Shown here piece after piece: positions 27,497 through 35,730 of a stretch of DNA of 64,000 bases. The translations under genes were made by a program, and so were the position numbers. The notes below the pieces were generated by a model. That model was not told the origin of the DNA, made no database searches, and saw only the letters and a program-made list of their open reading frames with translations. Numbering within the stretch: the first letter of the stretch is position 1; each line of letters opens with the position of its first letter. The DNA is from Calditrichota bacterium (GTDB lineage: Bacteria; Calditrichota; Calditrichia; Calditrichales; Calditrichaceae): contig JAJRSO010000048.1 of NCBI GenBank assembly GCA_024278755.1, positions 1 to 64,000 on the forward strand. Direction: 5' to 3'.

Positions 27497-29065
27497 TTAT
27501 TCAGCGTTAAAAACTACTTTTCCGCCCACAATCGTTTTATCTATTTTTACCGAAGGCAACTCCTCCGAGGGAATGGAAAATATATCCCGGTCCAGTACGA
27601 TAAAATCAGCGACCTTTCCCGGCTCAAGGCTTCCTGCAATAGTTTCCCGGCCGACAGCGCGGACAGCTCCCATCGTATAAGCCGTAAGCGCCTCATGCAA
27701 AGTAACCGTCTGACGCGGATACCAACTTTTTTCATTGGAGTCAAGATGATATTTACGTTCTAAGGCCGAATACAAACCTTTAAACGGATCAATCCCCGCC
27801 ACCGGCGTGTCACTGCCAAAGGTTAAATTAATTCCGGCATCCGCTAATTGCCGGAAGGGATAGGCCTGCGTGCAACGCTCCCCCCAATATTTGTCGGCAG
27901 TTTTTACATCATCGGCAATATGTACCGGCTGCATGGATGCCGTAATATTTAAGCGGGCAATGCGTTCAATTTGATCGGCGGGAACCAGTTGGGCATGTTC
28001 AATGCGGTTGCGAATCAACGGATTTTTAACCTTGTTCTGAACCGCTTCAAACACATTAACCGTTTTAAGAACAGCCGCATCGCCGATGGCATGAACGGCC
28101 GCGCTTAATCCGTGTTGATTAAAAAAAAGCACTTCTTCCTTTAACTGCGCTTCGCTGATATGCGCAATTCCTGTACTTTGGGAATTTTCATACGGTTGAA
28201 GCATATGAGCGGTCTGAGAGCCCAACGAACCATCGGTAAAAAACTTTACGCCTGCAATGCTCAATTTATCCAAACCAAAACCCGACTGAATACCGGAATC
28301 GATGAGAGGAGCCGCTTCATCTTTGGGAATATAAAAATGAACCCGCATTTTCAGCGCATCCTGCTGCTGTATTTTTTGCAGCGCTTTAAACTCCGCGATT
28401 CCTTCCATTGTATGTACCGTGGTAATTCCAAAGGCCAGAAACTGCCGGGTCCGTTCTCTTACCGCCGCGGCGATTCTTTCATTGGCAGGAAGGAGAATTT
28501 TATCATAAACCAGATTCAGGGCGTTTTCATATAAAAGACCATTTAAGGCGCCGTCGCCGTCCCGGCCTATTTTTCCACCCTCCGGGTCGGTCGTATGGCG
28601 ATGGATACCGGCCATTTTCAGTGCGCGGCTGTTAACCCATAGTGAGTGATAGTCTTTCGATTCCAGCGCTACCGGCGTATCGGGAAAAAGTGCATCCAGA
28701 TGTCTCTTATGGGGAACCCCGTCCGGCCAGATATTTTTATTGAACCCGCCGCCGCGCACCCATTCGTTCGGCTCCGCTTTTTGTTTATGTTGTTTAATAA
28801 TAGCAAGAGCTTCCGCAAGCGAAGCCGCATCATCCAGATTGATACGGGTTAAATGTAGCGCCGACAAGGTAAAATGGGTATGCGCATCGGTAAAGGCAGG
28901 AAGAACGGTTTTCCCGTTTAAATTGGTGGAAGCCGTAAAAAAATCAGGTCGGTTGTCTTTTGCGCCTGAAGCAATAATCTTTCCCGCGGCACAAAGCAGC
29001 CAGTCTGCCCTCTCCCCGGAAATAGAGGTGTGGATTTTTCCGTTGAAATAGAGATGTATTTGCAT
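27497..29065 (-). CDS. Amidohydrolase 3 (YtcJ-like) metal-dependent hydrolase
   Basis: This 522-aa enzyme belongs to the amidohydrolase superfamily, YtcJ/Amidohydro_3 branch. Motifs are the metal-binding DAHTHF (about 58-63), the HAIGDAAV strand, NRIEHAQLVPADQI and FGSDTPVAGIDPF, with a C-terminal composite beta domain (LEPGKVADFIVLDRD). The substrate of this branch is poorly defined (amides, formamides, cyclic ureas). There is no signal peptide. The gene begins 37 bp after the rpoZ stop, but a strong terminator lies between them, so it probably has its own promoter. The frame is complete. Confidence 0.9.
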   Translation of the reverse strand: MQIHLYFNGKIHTSISGERADWLLCAAGKIIASGAKDNRPDFFTASTNLNGKTVLPAFTDAHTHFTLSALHLTRINLDDAASLAEALAIIKQHKQKAEPNEWVRGGGFNKNIWPDGVPHKRHLDALFPDTPVALESKDYHSLWVNSRALKMAGIHRHTTDPEGGKIGRDGDGALNGLLYENALNLVYDKILLPANERIAAAVRERTRQFLAFGITTVHTMEGIAEFKALQKIQQQDALKMRVHFYIPKDEAAPLIDSGIQSGFGLDKLSIAGVKFFTDGSLGSQTAHMLQPYENSQSTGIAHISEAQLKEEVLFFNQHGLSAAVHAIGDAAVLKTVNVFEAVQNKVKNPLIRNRIEHAQLVPADQIERIARLNITASMQPVHIADDVKTADKYWGERCTQAYPFRQLADAGINLTFGSDTPVAGIDPFKGLYSALERKYHLDSNEKSWYPRQTVTLHEALTAYTMGAVRAVGRETIAGSLEPGKVADFIVLDRDIFSIPSEELPSVKIDKTIVGGKVVFNAE

Positions 29066-29073
29066 ATTCAGCT

Positions 29074-29102
29074 AAAAAAAAAGCTCCTACAAATGTAAGA
29101 GC
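29074..29102 (-). terminator. Rho-independent terminator of rpoZ
   Basis: On the minus strand a 9-bp stem (GCTCTTACA with TGTAGGAGC, one wobble pair, 2-base loop drawn, in practice a slightly larger one) is followed by nine Ts. It begins directly after the rpoZ TAG codon, which shows that TAG is a real stop in this genome. Confidence 0.88.
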
Positions 29103-29408
29103 CTATTCGTCAAATTCTTCTTTATCCGTTTCGGGATAATTCGCTCTGATTTTTCCTTCAAAAAATTCTTCCTGAGCAATAACCGTCGGATTTATCTCCT
29201 TTTCGAACTTCATATCTTTCATCAGTTCGCGGTCATAAATATCGGTTTCATCATACATATCCATATCGTCCAGCATTTCATTTTCTCGTTTTTCGGCAAG
29301 ACGTTTGGCATTGATACGACGTGCCTGTGCCGCCACGACAAGACACATTTCATATATATTTACTTTGTCTTCACGAATTTTTTTCATATCCAAAGTTTGG
29401 ATGGACAT
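29103..29408 (-). CDS. rpoZ: RNA polymerase omega subunit
   Basis: Omega is a small core subunit that helps assemble RNA polymerase through the beta' chain. The conserved first helix reads NIYEMCLVVAAQARRINAKR and the second part reads NPTVIAQEEFFEGKI. Between them lies an acidic, Met/Asp-rich insert (about residues 45-72, EMLDDMDMYDETDIYDRE) that makes this protein (101 aa) longer than the compact E. coli form. Similar inserted omegas occur in Bacteroidetes-type genomes. The usual neighbours gmk and coaBC are absent. It ends in TAG followed immediately by a terminator. The divergent yTxH-like gene starts about 165 bp away. Confidence 0.88.
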   Translation of the reverse strand: MSIQTLDMKKIREDKVNIYEMCLVVAAQARRINAKRLAEKRENEMLDDMDMYDETDIYDRELMKDMKFEKEINPTVIAQEEFFEGKIRANYPETDKEEFDE

Positions 29409-29572
29409 TCAGGACTCCTCGTTAATAAATTGAGCCGTTAAATTTAAAGATTGAAGATAGGAATGTCAAATTAAATTAAACTTCATAATCTTCTTTTATA
29501 TATTGAAATACAAGTACCTATTCAGTATTTTAAACAGAAATTATTATTGAAATTTTTATTCGGGAGGGCGAT

Positions 29573-29932
29573 ATGTCAGATAATAGTGGTAATACTTTTA
29601 AGGGATTCGTACTGGGCGGTCTGGTTGGGCTGGCAGCCGGAATTTTGTTTGCGCCGAAAAGCGGAGAAGATATCCGCAAAGAACTGAAAGACGAAGGCGA
29701 CGATTTAATGGATAAAGCCAAAGAAGAACTGGATAAAATCAAAGACGATTTAACCGAACTTCGTGATAAGATCAATAAAACAATTGATCATGGTAAAACT
29801 GTTTTCGAACAGCCCCATACTTCGGAAGAGCGTGATTTTGAGGCAGAAATCAGCGATGTGGAAGATGAAAAACCGGCTCCTAAAAAGACAACCCGCCGTA
29901 AAAAGTCTGCTAAAAAATCTGATGACGAATAA
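29573..29932 (+). CDS. YtxH-like (gas-vesicle-protein-annotated) small envelope/stress protein
   Basis: This 119-aa protein has a short hydrophobic glycine-rich N-terminal helix (GFVLGGLVGLAAGILFAPKSG) followed by a long charged helix of heptads (DDLMDKAKEELDKIKDDLTELRDKI). Its tail is acidic then Lys/Arg-rich (KTTRRKKSAKKS). That is the YtxH-family pattern, often mislabelled as a gas vesicle protein and linked to general stress. A GGGAGGGCGAT ribosome site precedes the start. It is paired with the next gene, 27 bp away, another small single-TM coiled-coil protein. A direct role is not known. Confidence 0.8.
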   Translation: MSDNSGNTFKGFVLGGLVGLAAGILFAPKSGEDIRKELKDEGDDLMDKAKEELDKIKDDLTELRDKINKTIDHGKTVFEQPHTSEERDFEAEISDVEDEKPAPKKTTRRKKSAKKSDDE

Positions 29933-29959
29933 ATAAATTCCAATTTTATGGAGAACGTT

Positions 29960-30313
29960 ATGCCCTGGGAAATAGCCTTAGTTATTCTTTTGCTCTCACT
30001 GGTAGTGCTCATTTATATGGCCATTCCGGTTTTACTGAGATTACGCGAAACGTTAAAAAAACTTAACCGGTCGCTGGAAATTTTAAATTCCAACCTGCCA
30101 GAGGTGATGGAGAATGTTCAGGAGATCAGCGGTACCGTCAATTCAATTTCTAAAAAAGTAGAAAATACGGTGGAAGATATTGTAGAACTGGAACAACTGT
30201 TCAGCAAGGAGATAAAAGATCCGCTGCAGAATATCGCCAATTCCATCGGCACTCTGCTGACCATTGTAAATAAACTGTTTGATATAAAAAAGAAAAACAA
30301 AGATAAAAAATAA
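29960..30313 (+). CDS. DUF948-like single-TM coiled-coil protein
   Basis: This is a 117-aa protein with an N-terminal membrane helix (WEIALVILLLSLVVLIYMAIPVLL, under twenty residues truly buried) and then an amphipathic helical region (LKKLNRSLEILNSNLPEVM, VNSISKKVENTVEDIVELEQL). It resembles DUF948/YtxG proteins that often travel with YtxH. I use the ATG at 29960: GGAGAA within the preceding codons forms a good ribosome site, whereas the earlier in-frame ATG at 29948 lacks one. It is co-transcribed with the YtxH-like gene, and a strong terminator follows 27 bp after its stop. Confidence 0.75.
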   Translation: MPWEIALVILLLSLVVLIYMAIPVLLRLRETLKKLNRSLEILNSNLPEVMENVQEISGTVNSISKKVENTVEDIVELEQLFSKEIKDPLQNIANSIGTLLTIVNKLFDIKKKNKDKK

Positions 30314-30340
30314 ACCGTTCGGAAAATTTTGACCCAATAA

Positions 30341-30376
30341 AAAAGAAGGCCGTTCCGGTTGGAACGGCCTTCTTTT
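30341..30376. terminator. Bidirectional terminator between convergent genes
   Basis: A perfect 16-bp stem (AAAAGAAGGCCGTTCC with its complement, loop GGTT) has A-rich and T-rich flanks on both sides. It can therefore stop transcripts from both the DUF948-like gene and ilvE, whose stops lie on either side. Confidence 0.93.
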
Positions 30377-30393
30377 ATTAATCCCAACAGGCA

Positions 30394-31422
30394 TCAGTCC
30401 ATTTTGACAATATGGTTCCAACCATGCTTATCTTCGGCGTCTCCATTTTGGATGGATGTCAGCAGATGGTACAGTTCCATCGATTTAGGCCCCGGTTCAT
30501 CGCTTTGGCAATACAATTTTGTTTTTCCCTGATACACCAGACTTTTAATGGGCGAAATCACCGCCGCCGTCCCACAGCATCCGGCCTCGGCAAAATCAAA
30601 AATTTCAGTAACATGCACCTGCCGCCGTTCGACACCCATTCCCAAATCTTCGGCCAGAGTCATTAACGATTTATTGGTAATGCTTGGCAAAATAGTATCC
30701 GATTGTGGCGTAACATATTTACCATCCGGCGTAATGCCAAAAAAATTAGCCGGCCCGGATTCATCGAGATATTCGCTCTTTTCATTATCCAGATAAATCA
30801 CTTCGGTGTACCCTTCGTCATGGGCTTTTTTAGTAACGCGTAAACTGGCGGCGTAATTGCCCCCCACTTTCACGTCGCCGGTGCCACCGATTGCGGCGCG
30901 TTTCATTTTCTCTTCTATTCGAAATTTTAGCGGTTTGATTCCTTCTTTAAAATAGGGTCCCACGGGAGAGGCAAAAACAAGAAACAGGTATTCGTCGGCG
31001 GGTTTTACTCCGAGCAGTCCGCTAATACCGATAAGCAAGGGGCGGATATAAAGCGACGCGCCGGTGCCATACGGCGGGATAAAACGGCGGTTTGCCCGCA
31101 CCGTTTTCTCTACCGCCTCCATAAAAAGTTCTTCGGGCACTTCCTGCATCAATAATTTTCGCGCCGAACTTTGCAGACGTTTTGCATTTTCATCGGGGCG
31201 AAATAATGAGACGCTTCCGTCTTTATGTTCATAGGCTTTTAAGCCTTCAAAGGCTTCCTGTCCATAATGCAGGCAGGATGCGGCCATGCTTAGTTCGATG
31301 GTGTCTTTTTCTACCACTTTACCTTCGGACCATTTCCCGTCTTTAAAATAGTATTCCAGATGCGCATCCGTTTTCATATAACCAAAGGGGAGTTTACTCC
31401 AATCCAGGTTCACTTTTTCCAT
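30394..31422 (-). CDS. ilvE: Branched-chain amino acid aminotransferase
   Basis: This is a PLP fold-type IV aminotransferase that interconverts Leu, Ile and Val with their 2-oxo acids. At 342 aa it is of the longer BCAT type. Recognisable segments are SCLHYGQEAFEGLKAYEHKDG, GASLYIRPLLIGISG, KVGGNYAASL (PLP-binding Lys region), EVIYLDNEKSEYLDESGPANFF and RRQVHVTEIFDFAEAGCCGTAAVI. These make it a branched-chain rather than a D-amino-acid transaminase. It is monocistronic, with a bidirectional terminator at its 3' end and about 200 bp of leader without a recognisable leader peptide. Confidence 0.95.
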   Translation of the reverse strand: MEKVNLDWSKLPFGYMKTDAHLEYYFKDGKWSEGKVVEKDTIELSMAASCLHYGQEAFEGLKAYEHKDGSVSLFRPDENAKRLQSSARKLLMQEVPEELFMEAVEKTVRANRRFIPPYGTGASLYIRPLLIGISGLLGVKPADEYLFLVFASPVGPYFKEGIKPLKFRIEEKMKRAAIGGTGDVKVGGNYAASLRVTKKAHDEGYTEVIYLDNEKSEYLDESGPANFFGITPDGKYVTPQSDTILPSITNKSLMTLAEDLGMGVERRQVHVTEIFDFAEAGCCGTAAVISPIKSLVYQGKTKLYCQSDEPGPKSMELYHLLTSIQNGDAEDKHGWNHIVKMD

Positions 31423-31623
31423 CGTATCTCCTTCTATAATTGTATCTATTAAACAGATAAATATGTAAAAATATCAGAATTGTGCGATCAGTTTACACTA
31501 TAAAAAAGGTAGGACTAATTTATGAAAAACTCAAGTTTTAAAATTTATTTTATACCGGAATTTAACGTTTTTTTTGTACATTAGTAAAAGAAAAATACGA
31601 ACTCCCATAGATACGAGGTCATC

Positions 31624-32235
31624 ATGCGTACAATACTTTTTCCGGCTTTCCTTCTGCTCTTTAGTTCCGTTCAGGCGCAAACCGATACCAGTTTTGTGGA
31701 AATTATCAAACTTAATCCGCATATCCGGCTGGATATCCGTTATGCCACACCCAATAATTTTTTGCATCAAACGGTATATCCGCAGGCGCGCTGCTTCTTA
31801 CGCCACGACGCTGCCGTTGCCATCGACGCCGTTCAAGAAGAATTGGAGACAATTGGACTGGGTTTGAAAATATTTGACGGCTACCGGCCCTTGCGTGTGC
31901 AGAAAAAGATGTGGCAGATTATGCCCGACGCTCACTATGTGGCCAACCCGGTTAAGGGTTCGCGCCATAATCGGGGAATGGCCGTAGATTTAACCCTGGT
32001 TGATGCGGAAGGAAACGCCCTGCCCATGCCCACTGAATTTGATTCATTTAAAAAAGAAGCGCATCAGGATTATTTTAATCTGCCACCTGAAATTTTACGC
32101 AACCGCTGGATTTTACGAACGGTAATGGAAAAGTACGGATTTAGCCCCATCCGTACCGAATGGTGGCATTATGATTATAAAGGGTGGAAAGCATATAACG
32201 TGTTGGACAAATCGTTTGAAGCCATAAATGAATAA
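31624..32235 (+). CDS. D-alanyl-D-alanine dipeptidase (VanX/DdpX family), exported
   Basis: This is a zinc dipeptidase of the VanX/DdpX (M15D) family, which splits D-Ala-D-Ala or related murein dipeptides. Motifs are FDGYRPLRVQKKMW (essential Arg), SRHNRGMAVDLTLVD (zinc-binding His and Asp) and EWWHYDY (catalytic Glu and zinc His). It has a cleavable signal peptide (FPAFLLLFSSVQAQ), so it works in the periplasm, unlike cytosolic VanX of resistance operons. There is no vanH/vanA ligase nearby. The convergent neighbours are a dipeptide epimerase and an NlpC/P60 endopeptidase, so a role in murein-peptide breakdown is more likely than vancomycin resistance. Confidence 0.9.
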   Translation: MRTILFPAFLLLFSSVQAQTDTSFVEIIKLNPHIRLDIRYATPNNFLHQTVYPQARCFLRHDAAVAIDAVQEELETIGLGLKIFDGYRPLRVQKKMWQIMPDAHYVANPVKGSRHNRGMAVDLTLVDAEGNALPMPTEFDSFKKEAHQDYFNLPPEILRNRWILRTVMEKYGFSPIRTEWWHYDYKGWKAYNVLDKSFEAINE

Positions 32236-32251
32236 TCCCGGTTTCCCGGAA

Positions 32252-32380
32252 TTATTCATTTGTATTTTCCGGGTCCTCCGTATCCTTCTGCATTAAAGTA
32301 CGAAACATAAAATAAATCCCGGCAATTACATGCCCGACTAATACAAAAACAACGATGGATACAAAAAGACTGTTATTCAT
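32252..32380 (-). CDS. Small 42-residue membrane protein
   Basis: A short open frame encodes one predicted transmembrane helix (SLFVSIVVFVLVGHVIAGIY) followed by a charged tail ending EDPENTNE. It begins about 15 bp after the full-length stop of the epimerase gene on the same strand and ends 16 bp before the convergent VanX-like gene's stop. I see no strong ribosome site. The membrane helix plus charged tail is typical of real small membrane proteins and not of random frame. I cannot assign a family. Confidence 0.5.
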   Translation of the reverse strand: MNNSLFVSIVVFVLVGHVIAGIYFMFRTLMQKDTEDPENTNE

Positions 32381-32395
32381 AATTATTTATTTAGG

Positions 32396-33541
32396 TTAGA
32401 AATTGCCTTCGACGCCCAAACCGGGTTTATCATTAAAGACAAACTTTCCGTGGTCTACTTTTACCCCCGTAAACGGGTCATTTTTAATAAGCAGATTGCC
32501 GTCCAAATCGGCCCAGTCTACGTAAGGTGTTAAATGCGCTGCCGCCTAGATGGCGACCGAGCTTTCAATCATACAGCCCAGCATTATCTTCATACCCAGG
32601 GCTTTGGCCATGCCGATCATACGCAGGGCTTCCTGAATACCGCCCGATTTCATTAATTTTATATTGATGCCGTCATACGCTTTGGCCAGCTTGGGTATAT
32701 CGGCCGCTGTTTTAACCGCTTCGTCGGCGACAATGGGGATACCGGCCCGTTCGCGCAGCCAGGCGGTTTCTTCAATCATTTCCGAAGGCATGGGCTGTTC
32801 GATAAATTCCACACCCTGCGATTTTAACCACAGTATTTTTTCCAGCGCTTCTTCTTTGGTTTTCCAGCCTTCATTGGCATCCACACGAATGGGTTTATCG
32901 GTTATGCTGCGCACTGCGCCGATGATCTCTTCATCATTAGGCTTGCCCACTTTTACTTTTAACAGCGGGTATTGCTCTGCTTCGCGTACTTTCTGTTTGA
33001 TTACTTCCGGCGTGTCGATACCAATGGAAAAAGAGGTGAGCGGCGAATCGGCCGGATTTAATCCGAACATCTGATAGAGCGGTACGTTTAACGCTTTGCC
33101 CACCCAGTCCATCAGGGCAATATCCAACGCCGCTTTGGCACAGCTTTGTTTGATAATGTTTGAATCCACCGCCTCTTTGATATTGGCAAAATGAAACAGT
33201 TCGTTCTCTTTAAAGATAGAACGGGCGTCGTTTATTTTTTGGGTAGTCAATTCGGCATTTTCCCCGTAACGCACATTGGGCGCCGCTTCACCGTAACCGG
33301 TAATCCCGTCCCGCTCAATCTTTACGAAGACATTATTTTTAAAATCGCTGGAATTTCGCGAGATCGTCCAGGTATGCGCCAACTGCAATTTTTTTGTTTT
33401 CACTTCGATGCTCATGGCTCCGCTTCCTTTTTTTGGGCTTTCCGAGGATCCTGTTCCACATCCGGTAATGGAATTAAACAGGGAAAATCCCAGAATGGAT
33501 GAACCGGATACGGCCAGAAACTGTTTTCGTGTTAAACTCAT
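32396..33541 (-). pseudogene. Exported dipeptide (L-Ala-D/L-Glu-type) epimerase interrupted by an in-frame TAG
   Basis: This is an enolase-superfamily muconate-lactonising-type epimerase. It shows the KxK base pair (LLKVKVGKP), metal ligands in RVDANEGW, IEQPMP and VADEAV, the second Lys in INIKLMKSGG, and GCMIESS. A TAG at 32546-32548 stops it after 331 residues. Translation of the same frame beyond it continues perfectly: AAAHLTPYVDWADLDGNLLI, ending 50 codons later at 32396 with TAA. The lost part includes a DLD motif, and in L-Ala-D/L-Glu epimerases a DxD motif binds the substrate's amino group. The start at 33541 (ATG, GGAG eight bases upstream) gives a lipoprotein-like signal (FLAVSGSSIL to TGCG), so the enzyme appears exported, which is unusual. 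Confidence 0.85.
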
Positions 33542-33555
33542 AAGACACACTCCGT

Positions 33556-34680
33556 TTATTTTAAAATACGTTTGATTAGTTTTAAAGATTTTTTACGAAA
33601 GGCATTAAAGTTTTCCGCCCGCTCATCAAAACTGTTTATGTGTACATCGCTGTCCTGATGAATAAATTTATAACCGCCCAGACTAATCCCCACATGGGTA
33701 ATGCGTTTTCCAACGCCAAAGAATAGCAGATCGCCCGGTTGTACATTGGAAAAATCTTCGTTGGGAACAATGGTTTTCCCCAATAACGCCTGCTGGCGGG
33801 CGTCCCGCGGCAACTGAATGCCGTTGGCCCGGAAAACGGTTTGCGTGAAACCGGAACAATCATTGGCCTTGCTGGATTTTCCACCCCAAAGATAGGGAAT
33901 CCCCAGCATTCGTTTCGCACTGCGGATAATAGCGGCGGCCGGAACTTTCCCCGGATCCTTTTTCTCCACCAACGGGCCCAAATCCGCAGCCGGTACAAAT
34001 CCTTTTTCGCCGTCGGCCAGTTCCACCTTAATCCATTTCCCTTTGCGGCCGCTCTTTTTTAGCGTGGCATTTAACACTAAATCGGCCAGATGCAGCGCTT
34101 TAAAATCCGGTTTCTGATAGACAAAAGACGAAAGCGTCGTAACCTGCAGGCGATTGGAATTAATCCAGTTTTCCAGTCCGCTCTTATCCATACGTTGAAT
34201 TGCGGTCTTATTAACCCAGCCGATATAGCCATAGTGGTTTTGGGCCCGGTACCAGCCGCCTTTTTTTTCCAGTAATTGTAAAGAATTTCCCATAATTACC
34301 TGGTCCAGCATTTCACTGGCATGCCGCGCTTCCCTACGTAATGGCGTAACGCTTACAATCACCACGGCAAAAATCGAATCACCCAGCGCCGCATCGGGCA
34401 ACAGGCGGGTTTCATCCTGATAAGCGCTTCCTCCAAGTAGGCTGTCCGCCAAACGACGCACACGGTCTGCCGCTTCGGGAAGGGTTGTTTCCCCTTTTAA
34501 AATCCACCCGGGGTCTTTTGATAATTGAAATTCGTACACATCCAGCGTTTTGTCCGGAATTGTTTGCGCGGCAATTTTTTTACTGCCCTGTTCGAATTTT
34601 TTAATCAAGGTTTCCGGAGACTCCGAACAGAAAAATACTAAAAATAAAGCAAGTGAAATTAAAAACAGGCGCCTGGTCAT
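33556..34680 (-). CDS. NlpC/P60 endopeptidase with SH3b domains, lipoprotein
   Basis: This 374-aa protein has a lipoprotein signal (LISLALFLVFFCSES), two bacterial SH3-like modules (about 105-165 ARHASEMLDQVIMGNSLQLLEKKGGWYRAQ; about 175-235) and a C-terminal NlpC/P60 cysteine peptidase (about 245-374). The catalytic Cys is in NDCSGFTQTVF and His in THVGISLGGYKFIH. This plan matches YkfC-like gamma-D-Glu-diamino-acid endopeptidases that trim murein peptides. It is 14 bp upstream of the epimerase gene on the same strand, and in Bacillus the pair YkfC/YkfB acts on the same peptides. It should therefore release L-Ala-D-Glu for the epimerase. The frame is complete. Confidence 0.9.
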   Translation of the reverse strand: MTRRLFLISLALFLVFFCSESPETLIKKFEQGSKKIAAQTIPDKTLDVYEFQLSKDPGWILKGETTLPEAADRVRRLADSLLGGSAYQDETRLLPDAALGDSIFAVVIVSVTPLRREARHASEMLDQVIMGNSLQLLEKKGGWYRAQNHYGYIGWVNKTAIQRMDKSGLENWINSNRLQVTTLSSFVYQKPDFKALHLADLVLNATLKKSGRKGKWIKVELADGEKGFVPAADLGPLVEKKDPGKVPAAAIIRSAKRMLGIPYLWGGKSSKANDCSGFTQTVFRANGIQLPRDARQQALLGKTIVPNEDFSNVQPGDLLFFGVGKRITHVGISLGGYKFIHQDSDVHINSFDERAENFNAFRKKSLKLIKRILK

Positions 34681-35121
34681 ATAAAGTCCTTTCGAAAAAC
34701 GCAGTTAATTTAAGGAGTGAACAAACTTTTATCAATAAAAGAATCGCATTGTCAAAAATGTCCTTTGTACACAGGTTGTTGCGAATAGAACCCTTTGCCG
34801 CGACAGCGCGCCAATGAATGCGAATAAATTTAAACAAACGGAAGGATGATTAGTAAATATCTGTGTTCACCCGTAGCTAAAGAGAAACGACAAAAGCCTG
34901 TACAAAGGGCTTGTTTTATCTTTTTTTACAGAATAGCAGAATACATTGAATCTTTATTGCGACCCAAGGATCACGGAATAGAATCCATCGGATGGGATTC
35001 AACCCAACGAAAAAAAATAAACCTATCGCAAAAGTGTTTGTTTAAGATAACATTTCAATGCGTTCTTGCTTTTCAAATGGTGCGCAGTTAGATTCGAGTC
35101 AGGAAAAACCTTTGGGAAAAA
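34681..35121. other. Divergent intergenic region, 441 bp
   Basis: This gap separates the divergent NlpC/P60 and gluconate-dehydrogenase-like genes and must hold both promoters. A short stem AAGCC/GGCTT lies near 34895-34915. The 3' part contains a conserved element that recurs before mutY (annotated separately). An 81-codon frame at 34846-35091 crosses the repeat and has no protein-like features. Confidence 0.5.
34946..35005 (+). ncRNA. Copy 1 of a conserved intergenic leader element (possible structured RNA)
   Basis: About 58 bp here match 54042-54099 at roughly 76% identity (44 positions, one gap), starting with TTGAATCTTTAT. Both lie in the 5' region of plus-strand genes (117 bp and 80 bp before the start codons). 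The 3' half folds as a hairpin (GAATCC/GGATTC), and the second copy keeps the stem with different bases (CCC/GGG core). RNA function is inferred. Confidence 0.45.
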
Positions 35122-35730
35122 ATGGATCAGCTTCTCCAAAACAAAATCGAACAATTTATTTCGGCCCGTTTAACTAGGCGCCGCTTTCTAGGCGCGGCAG
35201 CGGGCGCTTCCGTTTTAACATTGCTTCCCTTTAGCGGCTGTTCGACGGATTCTTCATCGAAACGGAATTTTTTATTTTCGAAGGAACAAAAACGCACCCT
35301 TACCGCCGTTCAGGAACATCTTCTGCCACACGAGGAAAACAGTCCCGGCGCCAAGGACATCAACGCGGCCAACTATCTCGAGATGGTTTTAAATCAACCG
35401 GGATTTGATCCCGAAATCCGTGATTTTATTGCAGACGGCTTAAAACGGCTGGCCGAGTTTACTACAAAAAAACGGCTGTCTCCGTTTGAAAAAATGATTA
35501 CGGAGGAAAGGGAACACACGCTCAAAGCGCTTCAGGACTTAAGCTGGGGCCAAACATGGACTTCATTAATCCTGCTCTATATTTTTGAAGCGCTGCTTAG
35601 CGATCCGGTATATGGCGGCAATCCGGACGGCATCGGCTGGATCTGGCTGGAACACACACCCGGTTTACCCCGGCCTGTCGAAAGTACCCGTTACGGCGCT
35701 ACCTTCCGAAAGGAGAATGTAAAACGATAA
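35122..35730 (+). CDS. Gluconate 2-dehydrogenase subunit 3-family protein with Tat signal
   Basis: This 202-aa protein starts with a twin-arginine signal (RLTRRRFLGAAAGASVLTLL, followed by FSGC, a possible lipobox). The mature part matches the small subunit of gluconate/fructose dehydrogenase-type enzymes: LTAVQEHLLPHEENSPGAKD, ANYLEMVLNQPGFDPEIRDFI and a C-terminal DPVYGGNPDGIGWIWLEH. The small subunit carries the Tat signal and is thought to bring the folded flavin subunit across the membrane. Its stop overlaps the start of the flavoprotein gene by one base (TAATG), so the two are made together. Confidence 0.9.
   Translation: MDQLLQNKIEQFISARLTRRRFLGAAAGASVLTLLPFSGCSTDSSSKRNFLFSKEQKRTLTAVQEHLLPHEENSPGAKDINAANYLEMVLNQPGFDPEIRDFIADGLKRLAEFTTKKRLSPFEKMITEEREHTLKALQDLSWGQTWTSLILLYIFEALLSDPVYGGNPDGIGWIWLEHTPGLPRPVESTRYGATFRKENVKR

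Noticed and set aside
31624-32235. Vancomycin-resistance operon
   Set aside because: The VanX-like protein is exported, and no vanH, vanA or regulatory genes are adjacent. The murein-peptide context explains it better.
34846-35091. 81-codon plus-strand frame
   Set aside because: It overlaps the conserved leader element, has no ribosome site and no protein-like pattern; it is probably non-coding.
35080-35105. tRNA-like T-arm (GATTCGAGTC)
   Set aside because: No flanking stems or anticodon arm can be drawn; it is only a short resemblance.
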